Assembly: GCF_009362845.1 (NCBI RefSeq)
Contig: NZ_WHNW01000001.1
Span: 1-64,000 of the forward strand
Origin: Ostreibacterium oceani
Lineage (GTDB): Bacteria > Pseudomonadota > Gammaproteobacteria > Cardiobacteriales > Ostreibacteriaceae
DNA: 64,000 nucleotides
Direction: 5' to 3'
This document shows positions 18,512 through 26,258 of the stretch, piece after piece (within the stretch, counting starts at the first letter, position 1; every line of letters starts with the position of its first letter). The notes below the pieces were generated by a model, which ran no database searches, was not told where the DNA came from, and saw nothing but the letters and a program-made list of their open reading frames with translations. A program made the translations under genes and the position numbers.

Positions 18512-18591
18512 CGAGGTCAAGTAACCAGGTCAAGTGACAGGGCGAAACAACGGGGCGAAACAACGGGGCGAAACAACAGGGTGAATTAACG
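18505..18591. repeat. spacer built of 13-bp tandem repeats
   Basis: Two successive 13-bp repeat series fill the tgpA-yejE gap. CAAGTAACGAGGT, CAAGTAACCAGGT and CAAGTGACA... copy the tgpA stop. GGGCGAAACAACG occurs three times and then degenerates to GGGTGAATTAACG, reaching the base before the yejE ATG. Confidence 0.95.
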
Positions 18592-18592
18592 G

Positions 18593-19633
18593 ATGTCAAG
18601 TATTACGGCAGAGCGCATCAAGCGCTTTAAATCGATTAAGCGAGGTTATTATTCGGCATGGGCTTTGTTGGTGTTGTTTTTTTTATCACTCGGTGCCGAG
18701 CTGATTGCCAATAACCGTGCGTTACTCGTCAAATACCAAGACCAGTACTATTTTCCGATTTATGGCAAAGTACTCAGTGGCGAGACGTTTGGTTTGCCTT
18801 ATGCCTATGAAACCAATTACCGTGAGTTGCAACAGCAATTCGCTGAGAACAGCAGCGGCGATTGGGTGCTGATGCCACCGATTCCTTATGGGCCGATTGA
18901 GTCGGATTTGCGCCCTGATTTGTTTGTGCCGACCGCCCCTGATTTTGCCGCCAAACACTATTTAGGCACCGATAACGCAGGCCGTGATGTGTTGGCACGT
19001 TTGATTTATGGTTTTCGTTTGGCGTTTTTGTTTGCTTTGCTACTCATGGGGTTGCAGTTTTTAATCGGTGTTTTTTTTGGTGCATTGATGGGCTACTGCG
19101 GACGTTTGACCGACTTGATTGGCTTGCGGCTGGTTGAAGTCTGGTCAGCGATTCCTTTTTTATATATTATTATGATTATGGCGGCAGTTGTTCCTCAGCG
19201 CGGGTTTTGGGTATTGTTAATCATCATGGCATTGTTTAGCTGGATGGGGATGGCAGAGCTTATTCGGACATCGGTTTATCGTGAGAAAAGCCGTGATTAT
19301 ATTCTGGCTGCTCGCGCGATTGGGGCATCGCATGGCCGTATTATTCTCAGTCATATTTTGCCGAATACAATGGCGGTGATTGTGACCCTATTGCCATTTA
19401 GCATTGCAGGTGGTATTTCTGCACTAACGGCGTTGGATTATTTGGGGTTTGGTTTGCCGCCGCCTGCGCCTAGCTGGGGCGAGTTGTTACAGCAAGGTGT
19501 AGAACGCTTGGATAAACCGTGGATTGTGTTATCGACGGTGTCGGTGCTATCAGTGGTTTTGGTGTTAGTGACATTTGTGGGTGAGGCGATTCGCGAAGCC
19601 TTTGACCCGAGGCGGTTTAGTATTTATGAATGA
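18593..19633 (+). CDS. yejE: peptide ABC transporter permease YejE-like
   Basis: A 346-residue OppC-type permease of the microcin C/oligopeptide importer family. One membrane helix near residues 20-40 is followed by a long periplasmic loop with DQYYFPIYGKVLSGETFG and the NAGRDVLARLIYGFRLA signature, then the BPD_transp_1 core with the EAA motif (RAIGASHGRIILSHILPN). YejE normally pairs with YejB. No YejB gene is found in this window, although the solute-binding protein and both ATPases follow directly. The end overlaps the start of the binding-protein gene. Confidence 0.92.
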   Translation: MSSITAERIKRFKSIKRGYYSAWALLVLFFLSLGAELIANNRALLVKYQDQYYFPIYGKVLSGETFGLPYAYETNYRELQQQFAENSSGDWVLMPPIPYGPIESDLRPDLFVPTAPDFAAKHYLGTDNAGRDVLARLIYGFRLAFLFALLLMGLQFLIGVFFGALMGYCGRLTDLIGLRLVEVWSAIPFLYIIMIMAAVVPQRGFWVLLIIMALFSWMGMAELIRTSVYREKSRDYILAARAIGASHGRIILSHILPNTMAVIVTLLPFSIAGGISALTALDYLGFGLPPPAPSWGELLQQGVERLDKPWIVLSTVSVLSVVLVLVTFVGEAIREAFDPRRFSIYE

Positions 19634-21467
19634 TTTGATGCGTCTGATACTGATAGTTTTTCTACTGGGTACGCAGGCCAATGCTCAGACGATTAAAACA
19701 CGGGCAGAATTACCCAACGATTTGGTTTGGCAAACGAATACAGACACCCCCATTTTTGCCAGTGAAGCGGCCGTTCGCGGCGGTGTTTTTCGCATGATGA
19801 TGGATGACTTTCCGCCGACTTTTCGCCGTGTCGGGCCTAACGCCAACTCGAGCTTTCGTAGCTATTTAGACCGCAACCAGCTGAGTTTGATTTCGTTGCA
19901 TCCACAGACACGAGAGATTATTCCTGAGTTAGCGACACATTGGGCCGTGGGTTCGGATAACCAAACGGCGTATTATCGGCTCAATCGCAAAGCGCGTTGG
20001 TCAGATGGAGAGCCAGTGACGGCGGATGATTATTTGTTTACGATGACGTTTATGCGTTCACCGCATATTGTGGCGCCTTGGTATAACAACTATTATACAG
20101 AGCAAGTTGTTGATGTCAGAAAATACGATGATTATACGATTTCGGTAAAATTTGCTACCGAGCGCCCTATTGAAGACATCCTGTTAAATACGAGTATTTC
20201 GCCGACACCCCAGCACTTTCATCAGCTTGACGAAAACTGGGTGCAGTGGGCTAACTGGCGGATTGAGCCCACAACCGGTGCGTATCAGATTGGACATTTT
20301 CGCAAAGGGCGATATATTGATTTTGTGCGGGTGAGTGATTGGTGGGGTGATGATGAGCACTATTTCCGTCATCGCTTTAATGTGGATCGTATTCGTCTCA
20401 AAGTCGTTAGAAACCTAAACACCGCCTGGATTATGTTTTTAAAAGGTGATTTAGATTCGTTTGGCTTGGTGTTGCCGGAGTATTGGCATGAGCGCGCTAA
20501 CCATGAAAAATTTGACAACGGCTGGATCCGTCGGTTTTGGTTTTATAATGAAACACCGCAACCATCCATAGGCTTATTTATCAATTTGGCTGATCCCTTG
20601 TTTGCTGATAAACGGGTGCGTGATGCCATTGCCTATAGCCTTAATATCGATAAGATGAACCAAACACTGATGCGGGGTGACTATGACCGCTTGCCCAATT
20701 TTCACACCGGTTACGGTGAGTATTCAAACCCCGCAATTCAAGCCAAACCGTTTGATTTAGCTACCGCCAGCAAATTACTAGACGCCGCAGGCTGGCAGCA
20801 GCGTGGCGATGACGGTATTCGGCTAAAAAACGAGCAACGATTGAGTTTTCGGGTGAGTTACAGTCAAGCAAACCATACTTCACGGTTGGCACTACTCAAA
20901 GAAGAAATGAAAAAAGCAGGTATCGATATGCAGTTGCAATTGCTGACGGGGGCATCGGCGTACCGAAATATTATGGAGAAAAAGCACCAAGTGGCTTGGA
21001 TGGGTTGGGGCGGTGGTTTGCGACCGGCTTATCGGCAGCATTTTCATTCAGACAATGCGCACAAACCACAGACTAACAATATCACCAATACAGACGATGC
21101 GCGAATGGATCGGTTGATTGAGGACTATCGTGCCGCAACGACCAAGCCCGAGCGCATCCGTTTAGCCCACGAGATCCAAGAAAAAATCGTTGACATTGGG
21201 GCTTATATTCCAACTTATATGGTGCCTTACACAAGAGAAGCGGCGTGGGCCTATGTGCAATTACCCGATTCGATTGCACCGAAAACAGCCGCCACTTTAT
21301 TTGACCCAATGGGATTGGGCACACTGTGGATAGACGAATCTATTCGCGAAAAAATAAACAACAAGGTCACCTTGCCAGCAGTGACTGTCATTGATGAACG
21401 TTATCGGCTGAAAACTGATGACACAATACCTGCAGCGCCAACGAATGACAATAACCGACGACAATAA
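19626..21467 (+). CDS. yejA: extracellular solute-binding protein, family 5 (YejA-like)
   Basis: A 613-residue periplasmic peptide-binding protein (SBP_bac_5). The frame is open back to 19575, but a start at 19626 gives a standard signal peptide (MNDLMRLILIVFLLGTQANA, cleaved before QTIK) and only an 8-bp overlap with yejE. Family features include SLHPQTREIIPELATHWAV, YRLNRKARWSDGEPVTADDY and DKRVRDAIAYSLNIDKM. YejA in enterobacteria binds oligopeptides and microcin C. Gene order here is E-A-ATPase-ATPase rather than A-B-E-F. Confidence 0.92.
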   Translation: MNDLMRLILIVFLLGTQANAQTIKTRAELPNDLVWQTNTDTPIFASEAAVRGGVFRMMMDDFPPTFRRVGPNANSSFRSYLDRNQLSLISLHPQTREIIPELATHWAVGSDNQTAYYRLNRKARWSDGEPVTADDYLFTMTFMRSPHIVAPWYNNYYTEQVVDVRKYDDYTISVKFATERPIEDILLNTSISPTPQHFHQLDENWVQWANWRIEPTTGAYQIGHFRKGRYIDFVRVSDWWGDDEHYFRHRFNVDRIRLKVVRNLNTAWIMFLKGDLDSFGLVLPEYWHERANHEKFDNGWIRRFWFYNETPQPSIGLFINLADPLFADKRVRDAIAYSLNIDKMNQTLMRGDYDRLPNFHTGYGEYSNPAIQAKPFDLATASKLLDAAGWQQRGDDGIRLKNEQRLSFRVSYSQANHTSRLALLKEEMKKAGIDMQLQLLTGASAYRNIMEKKHQVAWMGWGGGLRPAYRQHFHSDNAHKPQTNNITNTDDARMDRLIEDYRAATTKPERIRLAHEIQEKIVDIGAYIPTYMVPYTREAAWAYVQLPDSIAPKTAATLFDPMGLGTLWIDESIREKINNKVTLPAVTVIDERYRLKTDDTIPAAPTNDNNRRQ

Positions 21468-21470
21468 CCG

Positions 21471-22409
21471 ATGACCGCCAGTGATAAAAATGACCAACAA
21501 TTCAATAACCAGTTTAATCGAATGAATATATTGAGCGTAAAAGGATTAAGCGTTAGCTTTTTAGCCGAAGACACAGGGCAGTATCAGCCAGTTGTGCACG
21601 GGATTGATTTTGCGATTGGTCGTGGTGAAGTGCTGGCGCTAGTCGGTGAATCGGGTTCGGGTAAATCAGTCACAGCGATGTCACTGATTCAATTGCTACC
21701 TGCAAATAAGGTACGCATTCAGGCCGATGAAATGCACTATGATAGCGGTGATCATAACGATAACAACGATTTCAACGATAATAACGACTTCGACGCGCAC
21801 GATGTAGCTAACGCGGACAGTAAGGCAGGGATTGCGCTAAATACGTTAACACCTGATGCACTCCGTGCCATTCGTGGGCGTGAAATTGGCGTCATTTTCC
21901 AAGACCCCTTGTCGGCGTTAAACCCCGTTCAACGCGTTGGGCATCAAGTCACCGAAGTTTTTGCCTTACATCGCCACGATATTGCGCCCAAAGATTACGA
22001 ACGTTGCGTCATTGAGCTGTTTGAAAAAGTAGGTATTAAAGATGCCGCTGAAAAAATCAAAGCTTATCCCCATCAATTGTCAGGCGGTATGCGCCAGCGG
22101 GTGATGATTGCCATTGCCTTGGCGGCAAGACCGAAACTATTAATTGCAGACGAGCCAACCACGTCGTTGGATGTGACGATTCAGGCCAAAATTTTAGCAT
22201 TACTACAAGATTTACAAGCAGAGTATGGAATGAGTTTGTTGTTTATTTCGCATGATTTGGCGGTCGTTCGTGCCATATCGCATCGTGTTGCCGTGATGTA
22301 CCAAGGTCAGATTGTCGAAGTCAATGAGACGGAAAGGCTGATTAATCAGCCGCAACATCCTTATACCCAAAAATTACTGGCCGCTAGCCGTTTAATTCGT
22401 GAGGCGTAA
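21471..22409 (+). CDS. peptide ABC transporter ATPase (OppD-type, N-half of YejF)
   Basis: A 312-residue ATPase with Walker A GESGSGKS (near residue 61), Q-loop [11 protein letters not shown], signature LSGGMRQR, Walker [13 protein letters not shown] and the H-loop FISHDLAVV. In E. coli YejF one polypeptide carries two such ATPases; here they are separate genes 3 bp apart. Between Walker A and the Q-loop there is an Asn/Asp-rich insertion (about residues 90-118) made by 18-bp DNA repeats. The start could also be the ATG at 21522 (MNILSVKGL), where homology begins; neither start has a strong ribosome-binding site. Confidence 0.92.
   Translation: MTASDKNDQQFNNQFNRMNILSVKGLSVSFLAEDTGQYQPVVHGIDFAIGRGEVLALVGESGSGKSVTAMSLIQLLPANKVRIQADEMHYDSGDHNDNNDFNDNNDFDAHDVANADSKAGIALNTLTPDALRAIRGREIGVIFQDPLSALNPVQRVGHQVTEVFALHRHDIAPKDYERCVIELFEKVGIKDAAEKIKAYPHQLSGGMRQRVMIAIALAARPKLLIADEPTTSLDVTIQAKILALLQDLQAEYGMSLLFISHDLAVVRAISHRVAVMYQGQIVEVNETERLINQPQHPYTQKLLAASRLIREA
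21756..21791. repeat. in-frame 18-bp duplication in an ABC ATPase
   Basis: AACGATAACAACGATTTC and AACGATAATAACGACTTC are adjacent and encode two N-D-N-N-D-F repeats in a variable loop of the OppD-type ATPase. Confidence 0.92.
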
Positions 22410-22412
22410 TCG

Positions 22413-23213
22413 ATGTCGATTTTAAGTTTACAAAACATCAGTAAAAAATACCCCATTCAGCGCGGCATCTTTAAACGGACGGTGGGGTATGCGTCGATAC
22501 TTCGTGATGTGAGTTTTACGGTAAACGCAGGTGAAATTCTTGCCATTGTGGGTGAATCGGGGTGTGGTAAATCAACGCTAGCACGGCTAATGATGGGGCT
22601 TGAAGCGCCTTCGGGCGGGCAAGTGTTTTATGAGGGAAAACGGATTGACAATTTATCGTATCGCCGACAAATGCCGATTAGGCGTGCTATTCAGTTAGTT
22701 TTTCAAGACCCTAGTGCGGCATTGAACGAACGATTTTCAGTCGGGAAACTACTACAAGAACCGCTAGATATTCATCGAATTGGCACGAAAGACGAACGCA
22801 TGGCTGCCGTTCATCACGCACTAACACAGGTTGAATTGCCGCCAGATTTTAGCGAGCGCTACCCACATGAGCTCTCAGGCGGGCAACGCCAGCGGGTGGC
22901 GATAGCCCGTTCGATTATTTTACAACCGTCGTTGTTGTTTTTAGACGAGCCTCTGTCGGCACTGGATGTGTCTTTGCAAGGTCAAATGTTAGCGCTTTTT
23001 AAAAAGTTGCAGCAAACCATGGAGCTAACCTTGGTGATTATTTCGCATGATTTAGGGTTGGTTGAGCATTTTTCGACCCGTACTTTGGTGTTGCATTACG
23101 GAGAAATCGCTGAATTGCGCGATACTGCCGAATTGTTTGCTGCACCAGAACATGACTATACGAAAACCTTGTTGGCCAGTATCCCGAATCAAATGGGTAA
23201 AACACGATTTTAG
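22413..23213 (+). CDS. peptide ABC transporter ATPase (OppF-type, C-half of YejF)
   Basis: A 266-residue ATPase with Walker A GESGCGKST (near residue 49), Q-loop VFQDPSAALNERFSV, signature LSGGQRQRVAIARS, Walker B LLFLDEPLSALD and H-loop IISHDLGLVEHFS. It corresponds to the second ATPase of YejF. It starts 3 bp after its partner and is the last gene of the yejE-yejA-ATPase-ATPase unit. The next gene starts about 200 bp later. Confidence 0.93.
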   Translation: MSILSLQNISKKYPIQRGIFKRTVGYASILRDVSFTVNAGEILAIVGESGCGKSTLARLMMGLEAPSGGQVFYEGKRIDNLSYRRQMPIRRAIQLVFQDPSAALNERFSVGKLLQEPLDIHRIGTKDERMAAVHHALTQVELPPDFSERYPHELSGGQRQRVAIARSIILQPSLLFLDEPLSALDVSLQGQMLALFKKLQQTMELTLVIISHDLGLVEHFSTRTLVLHYGEIAELRDTAELFAAPEHDYTKTLLASIPNQMGKTRF

Positions 23214-23394
23214 TCGGTGTACTGACGACAACGGGTACTGTTATTTGGTGAATATCGTCTGCCAATAAAGTGCTAATAAAAGTGCCAATAAAGCAGATTT
23301 TTATTTACTATTTGATTTACCACGCTACACTTAAGGAAGCGTAGCGTATTCCTTTATGAATGAAGGGCTAGTGCAGGAAAACAAAGGGTGTGAT

Positions 23395-23422
23395 TTTTAA
23401 ATGAAGCATTTTAAATGAAGCA
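23395..23422. repeat. perfect 14-bp tandem duplication of the relA start, making a minicistron
   Basis: TTTTAAATGAAGCA occurs twice without a gap. The second ATG (23415) starts relA. The first ATG (23401) encodes M-K-H-F-K and ends at a TGA that overlaps the relA ATG (ATGA). Confidence 0.97.
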
Positions 23423-25526
23423 ATTGTTCGATAACGCATTACTCCAGCCATCACCAGATGCACTGTGTCGGGATTTGGCGGTGTTTTATCCAGATGAAGC
23501 CTCGCGGCTCTGTGCGGAAGAAACCGCGCAGCTGCTTGCTAATTTGGGAATGGCGGTCGAAGTTATTCGGGTGGGGTATGTCGGTCGATTAAGGCTGCAA
23601 CCTGAGGGGTTACCAGCCGCTGCGTGGACGGCGTTAAATGCCGTTGAGCAGTCGCTGGTTACAGAGCTAGAAAAGCTTAATTTAATTGATATTCTTCACG
23701 AAAATAAAAACCAAGATATTGAGAAGTTGCGTCAAATGCTGATTGCCATGGCAAACGATATTCGCGTGGTGGTGATTAAACTGGCGCTGCAGCTTGTCGC
23801 GATGCGACATTTATCGGAATACCCAGAGGCCAAGCGTCTACAGCTTGCGCTACAAACCCGTGACATTCAAGCCCCCTTGGCCAATCGGTTGGGTATCGCA
23901 AAAATCAAGTGGGAATTAGAAGATCTCGCGCTAAAAGCACTAGAGCCGACAACGTATCGATTGATTTCTAGCTCATTATCCGAGCAACGCCGTGAGCGCG
24001 AAGCGTATGTGGAGTCTGTCATCCAACAACTACAGACCGAATTAGCAGGCGAAGGAATCACACAGGCAAAAATTTACGGGCGCGCCAAGCATATCAATAG
24101 CATTTTTTCTAAAATGAAAAAAAAGCATAAACGGCTTGAGGAAATTTATGACCTATTAGCACTGCGTGTTCAAGTCGATAACTTGCGTGATTGTTATACG
24201 GTTTTGGGTATCGTGCATAGTCTATGGCAGCATATTCCATCAGAATTTGATGACTATATTGCCAACCCAAAACCCAATGGCTATCAGTCATTGCACACGG
24301 CGGTCGTTGGCCCTGAAGGCAAAACCATCGAAATACAAATCAGGACCCATCAAATGCACGAATTTGCAGAACATGGGGTTGCCGCGCACTGGCGCTACAA
24401 AGAAAATAACGCAAAATCGACGGTATCAGAGCAACAAATCAACTGGTTACGCTCATTGATTGCCGAGCCCGATGAAGACCTGGTCGAAGAATTTACGGCA
24501 GAAATCGCCGAAGACCGCATTTATGTGATTACGCCTCAGGGTAAAGTCATGGATTTGCCGAATGGTGCCACGGCACTGGACTTTGCCTACCACGTGCATA
24601 CGGATATCGGGCACCGAACCAAAGGCGCGCGTGTCAATGGTCATATTGTGCCGATTTCACAGGCTTTGCAAACGGGTGATACCGTTGAAATTTTGACAGG
24701 CCCCAAAAACCAACCTAGCCGAGATTGGCTGAATTCACAGTATTTAAAATCACCCCGTGCTCGCGCAAAAGTCCGTTATTTTTTTAAACAATTAGAGCGT
24801 GATAGGGCCATAGAAGAAGGGCGAGATTTGCTCGAAGGACAATTAAGCCGATTGCATTTTTCACCCAAAGCCAGCGTGTTATTAGATGCGGCAAAACGAT
24901 TTAATTACAAAACCCTAGAAGATTTACATGCTGCGCTAGGATTCGGAGATTTAGGGTTGGTTGCTGTGGTCAATTATATTGAGCAGCAACACACAAATAA
25001 TAAAATAGATTTTGATGATATCGAAACGCGGTTGTCGCGCATTCCAATCCGTCACCACAAAAAAAAATCAGGTAGTGTGACGATTGCAGGGATTGATGAT
25101 TTGTTGATTTCGATGGCGACGTGTTGCAACCCTGTACCACCTGAACCAATCACCGGTTATATTACAAAAACCAAAGGTATTCGCATCCATCGCCATGATT
25201 GCAAAAATCTACAAGCAATGGCGATAACGCATCCCGACAATACTATTACCGTGGAGTGGGTGCCAGGGTTGTATGGGTTTTCAACATTGTTGCATATCCA
25301 AGGACAAGACCGCATTGGCTTGTTGCGTGATATTTCACAGGCCTTGGTCAATGAAGGAGTCACCATTCAAAAAGCAAACTTCGGACGCGATGAGGATTTA
25401 AATATTAACTTGCAAATGCAAATTACCGTGCATGACACCGATCATTTGCACCGAGCGCTTGAAAAAATAAAACAAATAAAAAACATACAATCGGCGATTC
25501 GTGTCGAAGGTAGCCTGTCTTCGTAG
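23415..25526 (+). CDS. relA: GTP pyrophosphokinase RelA (monofunctional ppGpp synthetase)
   Basis: RelA makes (p)ppGpp on stalled ribosomes. The protein is 703 residues. The N-terminal pseudo-hydrolase region lacks the HDxxED motif of active hydrolases. The synthetase domain follows (YGRAKHINSIFSKM, EEIYDLLALRV), with the RelA-specific EFDD at residues 277-280 rather than RFKD, and YIANPKPNGYQSLHT. A TGS domain lies near 370-430, a CC zinc-finger domain at about 569-595, and an ACT domain at about 630-700. It is somewhat shorter than E. coli RelA (744), mostly at the N-terminus. Its start codon lies in a 14-bp duplication, so translation may be coupled to a five-codon minicistron. Confidence 0.95.
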   Translation: MKQLFDNALLQPSPDALCRDLAVFYPDEASRLCAEETAQLLANLGMAVEVIRVGYVGRLRLQPEGLPAAAWTALNAVEQSLVTELEKLNLIDILHENKNQDIEKLRQMLIAMANDIRVVVIKLALQLVAMRHLSEYPEAKRLQLALQTRDIQAPLANRLGIAKIKWELEDLALKALEPTTYRLISSSLSEQRREREAYVESVIQQLQTELAGEGITQAKIYGRAKHINSIFSKMKKKHKRLEEIYDLLALRVQVDNLRDCYTVLGIVHSLWQHIPSEFDDYIANPKPNGYQSLHTAVVGPEGKTIEIQIRTHQMHEFAEHGVAAHWRYKENNAKSTVSEQQINWLRSLIAEPDEDLVEEFTAEIAEDRIYVITPQGKVMDLPNGATALDFAYHVHTDIGHRTKGARVNGHIVPISQALQTGDTVEILTGPKNQPSRDWLNSQYLKSPRARAKVRYFFKQLERDRAIEEGRDLLEGQLSRLHFSPKASVLLDAAKRFNYKTLEDLHAALGFGDLGLVAVVNYIEQQHTNNKIDFDDIETRLSRIPIRHHKKKSGSVTIAGIDDLLISMATCCNPVPPEPITGYITKTKGIRIHRHDCKNLQAMAITHPDNTITVEWVPGLYGFSTLLHIQGQDRIGLLRDISQALVNEGVTIQKANFGRDEDLNINLQMQITVHDTDHLHRALEKIKQIKNIQSAIRVEGSLSS

Positions 25527-25535
25527 GAGAAAAGT

Positions 25536-25667
25536 ATGCAATGTTATACACATCACGATAATTCAGCCATAGCGATTTGCAAGCATTGTAGCAAAGGGGT
25601 TTCTCGTTTTGGCTGGGATTGCGTGGTATCGTCATCGACAGTTAAATTTGTATTGTTAGTGAAATGA
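25536..25667 (+). pseudogene. remnant of a B-box zinc-finger membrane protein
   Basis: Nine bases after the relA stop, an ATG with a strong AGGAG site opens a 43-codon frame. It starts like small bacterial B-box zinc-finger proteins: M-x-C-x2-H-x8-AIC-x2-C-x-K-G (MQCYTHHDNSAIAICKHCSK). After GVS the frame turns into non-descript sequence. The +1 frame of the same DNA (to a TAG at 25657-25659) reads FLVLAGIAWYRHRQ, which looks like the end of a membrane helix and a basic tail. The simplest reading is an internal deletion that joined the zinc-finger start to the membrane end out of frame. A truncated 43-residue product could still be made. Confidence 0.6.
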
Positions 25668-25694
25668 ATTAGTGAGATGAATTAGTGCGATGAA
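25656..25694. repeat. three 13-bp repeats spanning the lipoprotein start
   Basis: TTAGTGAAATGAA, TTAGTGAGATGAA and TTAGTGCGATGAA are adjacent. Each contains an ATG. The first two ATGs (25664, 25677) are followed by a stop within two codons; the third (25690) starts the lipoprotein. Confidence 0.95.
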
Positions 25695-26139
25695 TAAATT
25701 TGCCCTTGTTTTTTTGAGTGGTTGGCTGTTACTGACCAGTTTGTTGCTTGCCGCTTGTTCTGACGAACCCGTTTCGCCAGAATCACAATTGCGTGCTTGG
25801 TTATTGCAAATGGAGCGTGCCATCGAGGAAAAAGACCTGTCTACCATTCGCCAGCTAGTCAGTGATGACTACCAAGACGATGCGGGTAATACCAAACAGC
25901 AAGCGATGCTCAAGCTCATGGCGCTATTTAAGCACTACGAAAACATTGCCATCAGCCCTAGCGTGACAGAAATTGATGTTAAGGAAGGCTTTGCTCGGCT
26001 TGTCGTTGATACACAGTTTTCGCAATCTACGGCATTTGCCGAGTTGGGGCTGGCGGGCAATACCTATCAATTTGTTTTGCTCTTTTCGCCCGACGGTGAT
26101 GATTGGCGGCTAAATCAGTTAAGCTACCAAGCCAAATAG
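25690..26139 (+). CDS. lipoprotein with NTF2/SnoaL-like domain
   Basis: A 149-residue protein with a lipoprotein signal (hydrophobic stretch and lipobox LLAAC, Cys near residue 22), so it is probably anchored in the outer or inner membrane. The rest resembles a small NTF2-like fold: a helix LRAWLLQMERAIEEKDLSTIRQLVSDDYQDD followed by strands and a final DWRLNQLSYQ. The function is unknown. It lies between relA and ygiQ. Confidence 0.75.
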   Translation: MNKFALVFLSGWLLLTSLLLAACSDEPVSPESQLRAWLLQMERAIEEKDLSTIRQLVSDDYQDDAGNTKQQAMLKLMALFKHYENIAISPSVTEIDVKEGFARLVVDTQFSQSTAFAELGLAGNTYQFVLLFSPDGDDWRLNQLSYQAK

Positions 26140-26226
26140 GATAAAGCCCAGTAACGCAAAATCCAGTAACACAGCAAAAGGGAAAATAGGGCAAAAAATA
26201 GGGCGGCAAAATACGACAAATTAAGG

Positions 26227-26232
26227 TATAAT
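26227..26232 (+). promoter_or_regulatory. -10-like box upstream of ygiQ
   Basis: TATAAT at 26227-26232 lies just before a possible GTG start (26235). A transcript from it would begin after that GTG, which supports the ATG at 26259 as the ygiQ start. No good -35 is visible. Confidence 0.45.
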
Positions 26233-26258
26233 AAGTGTTTGCCGTTATTGATGTTATT

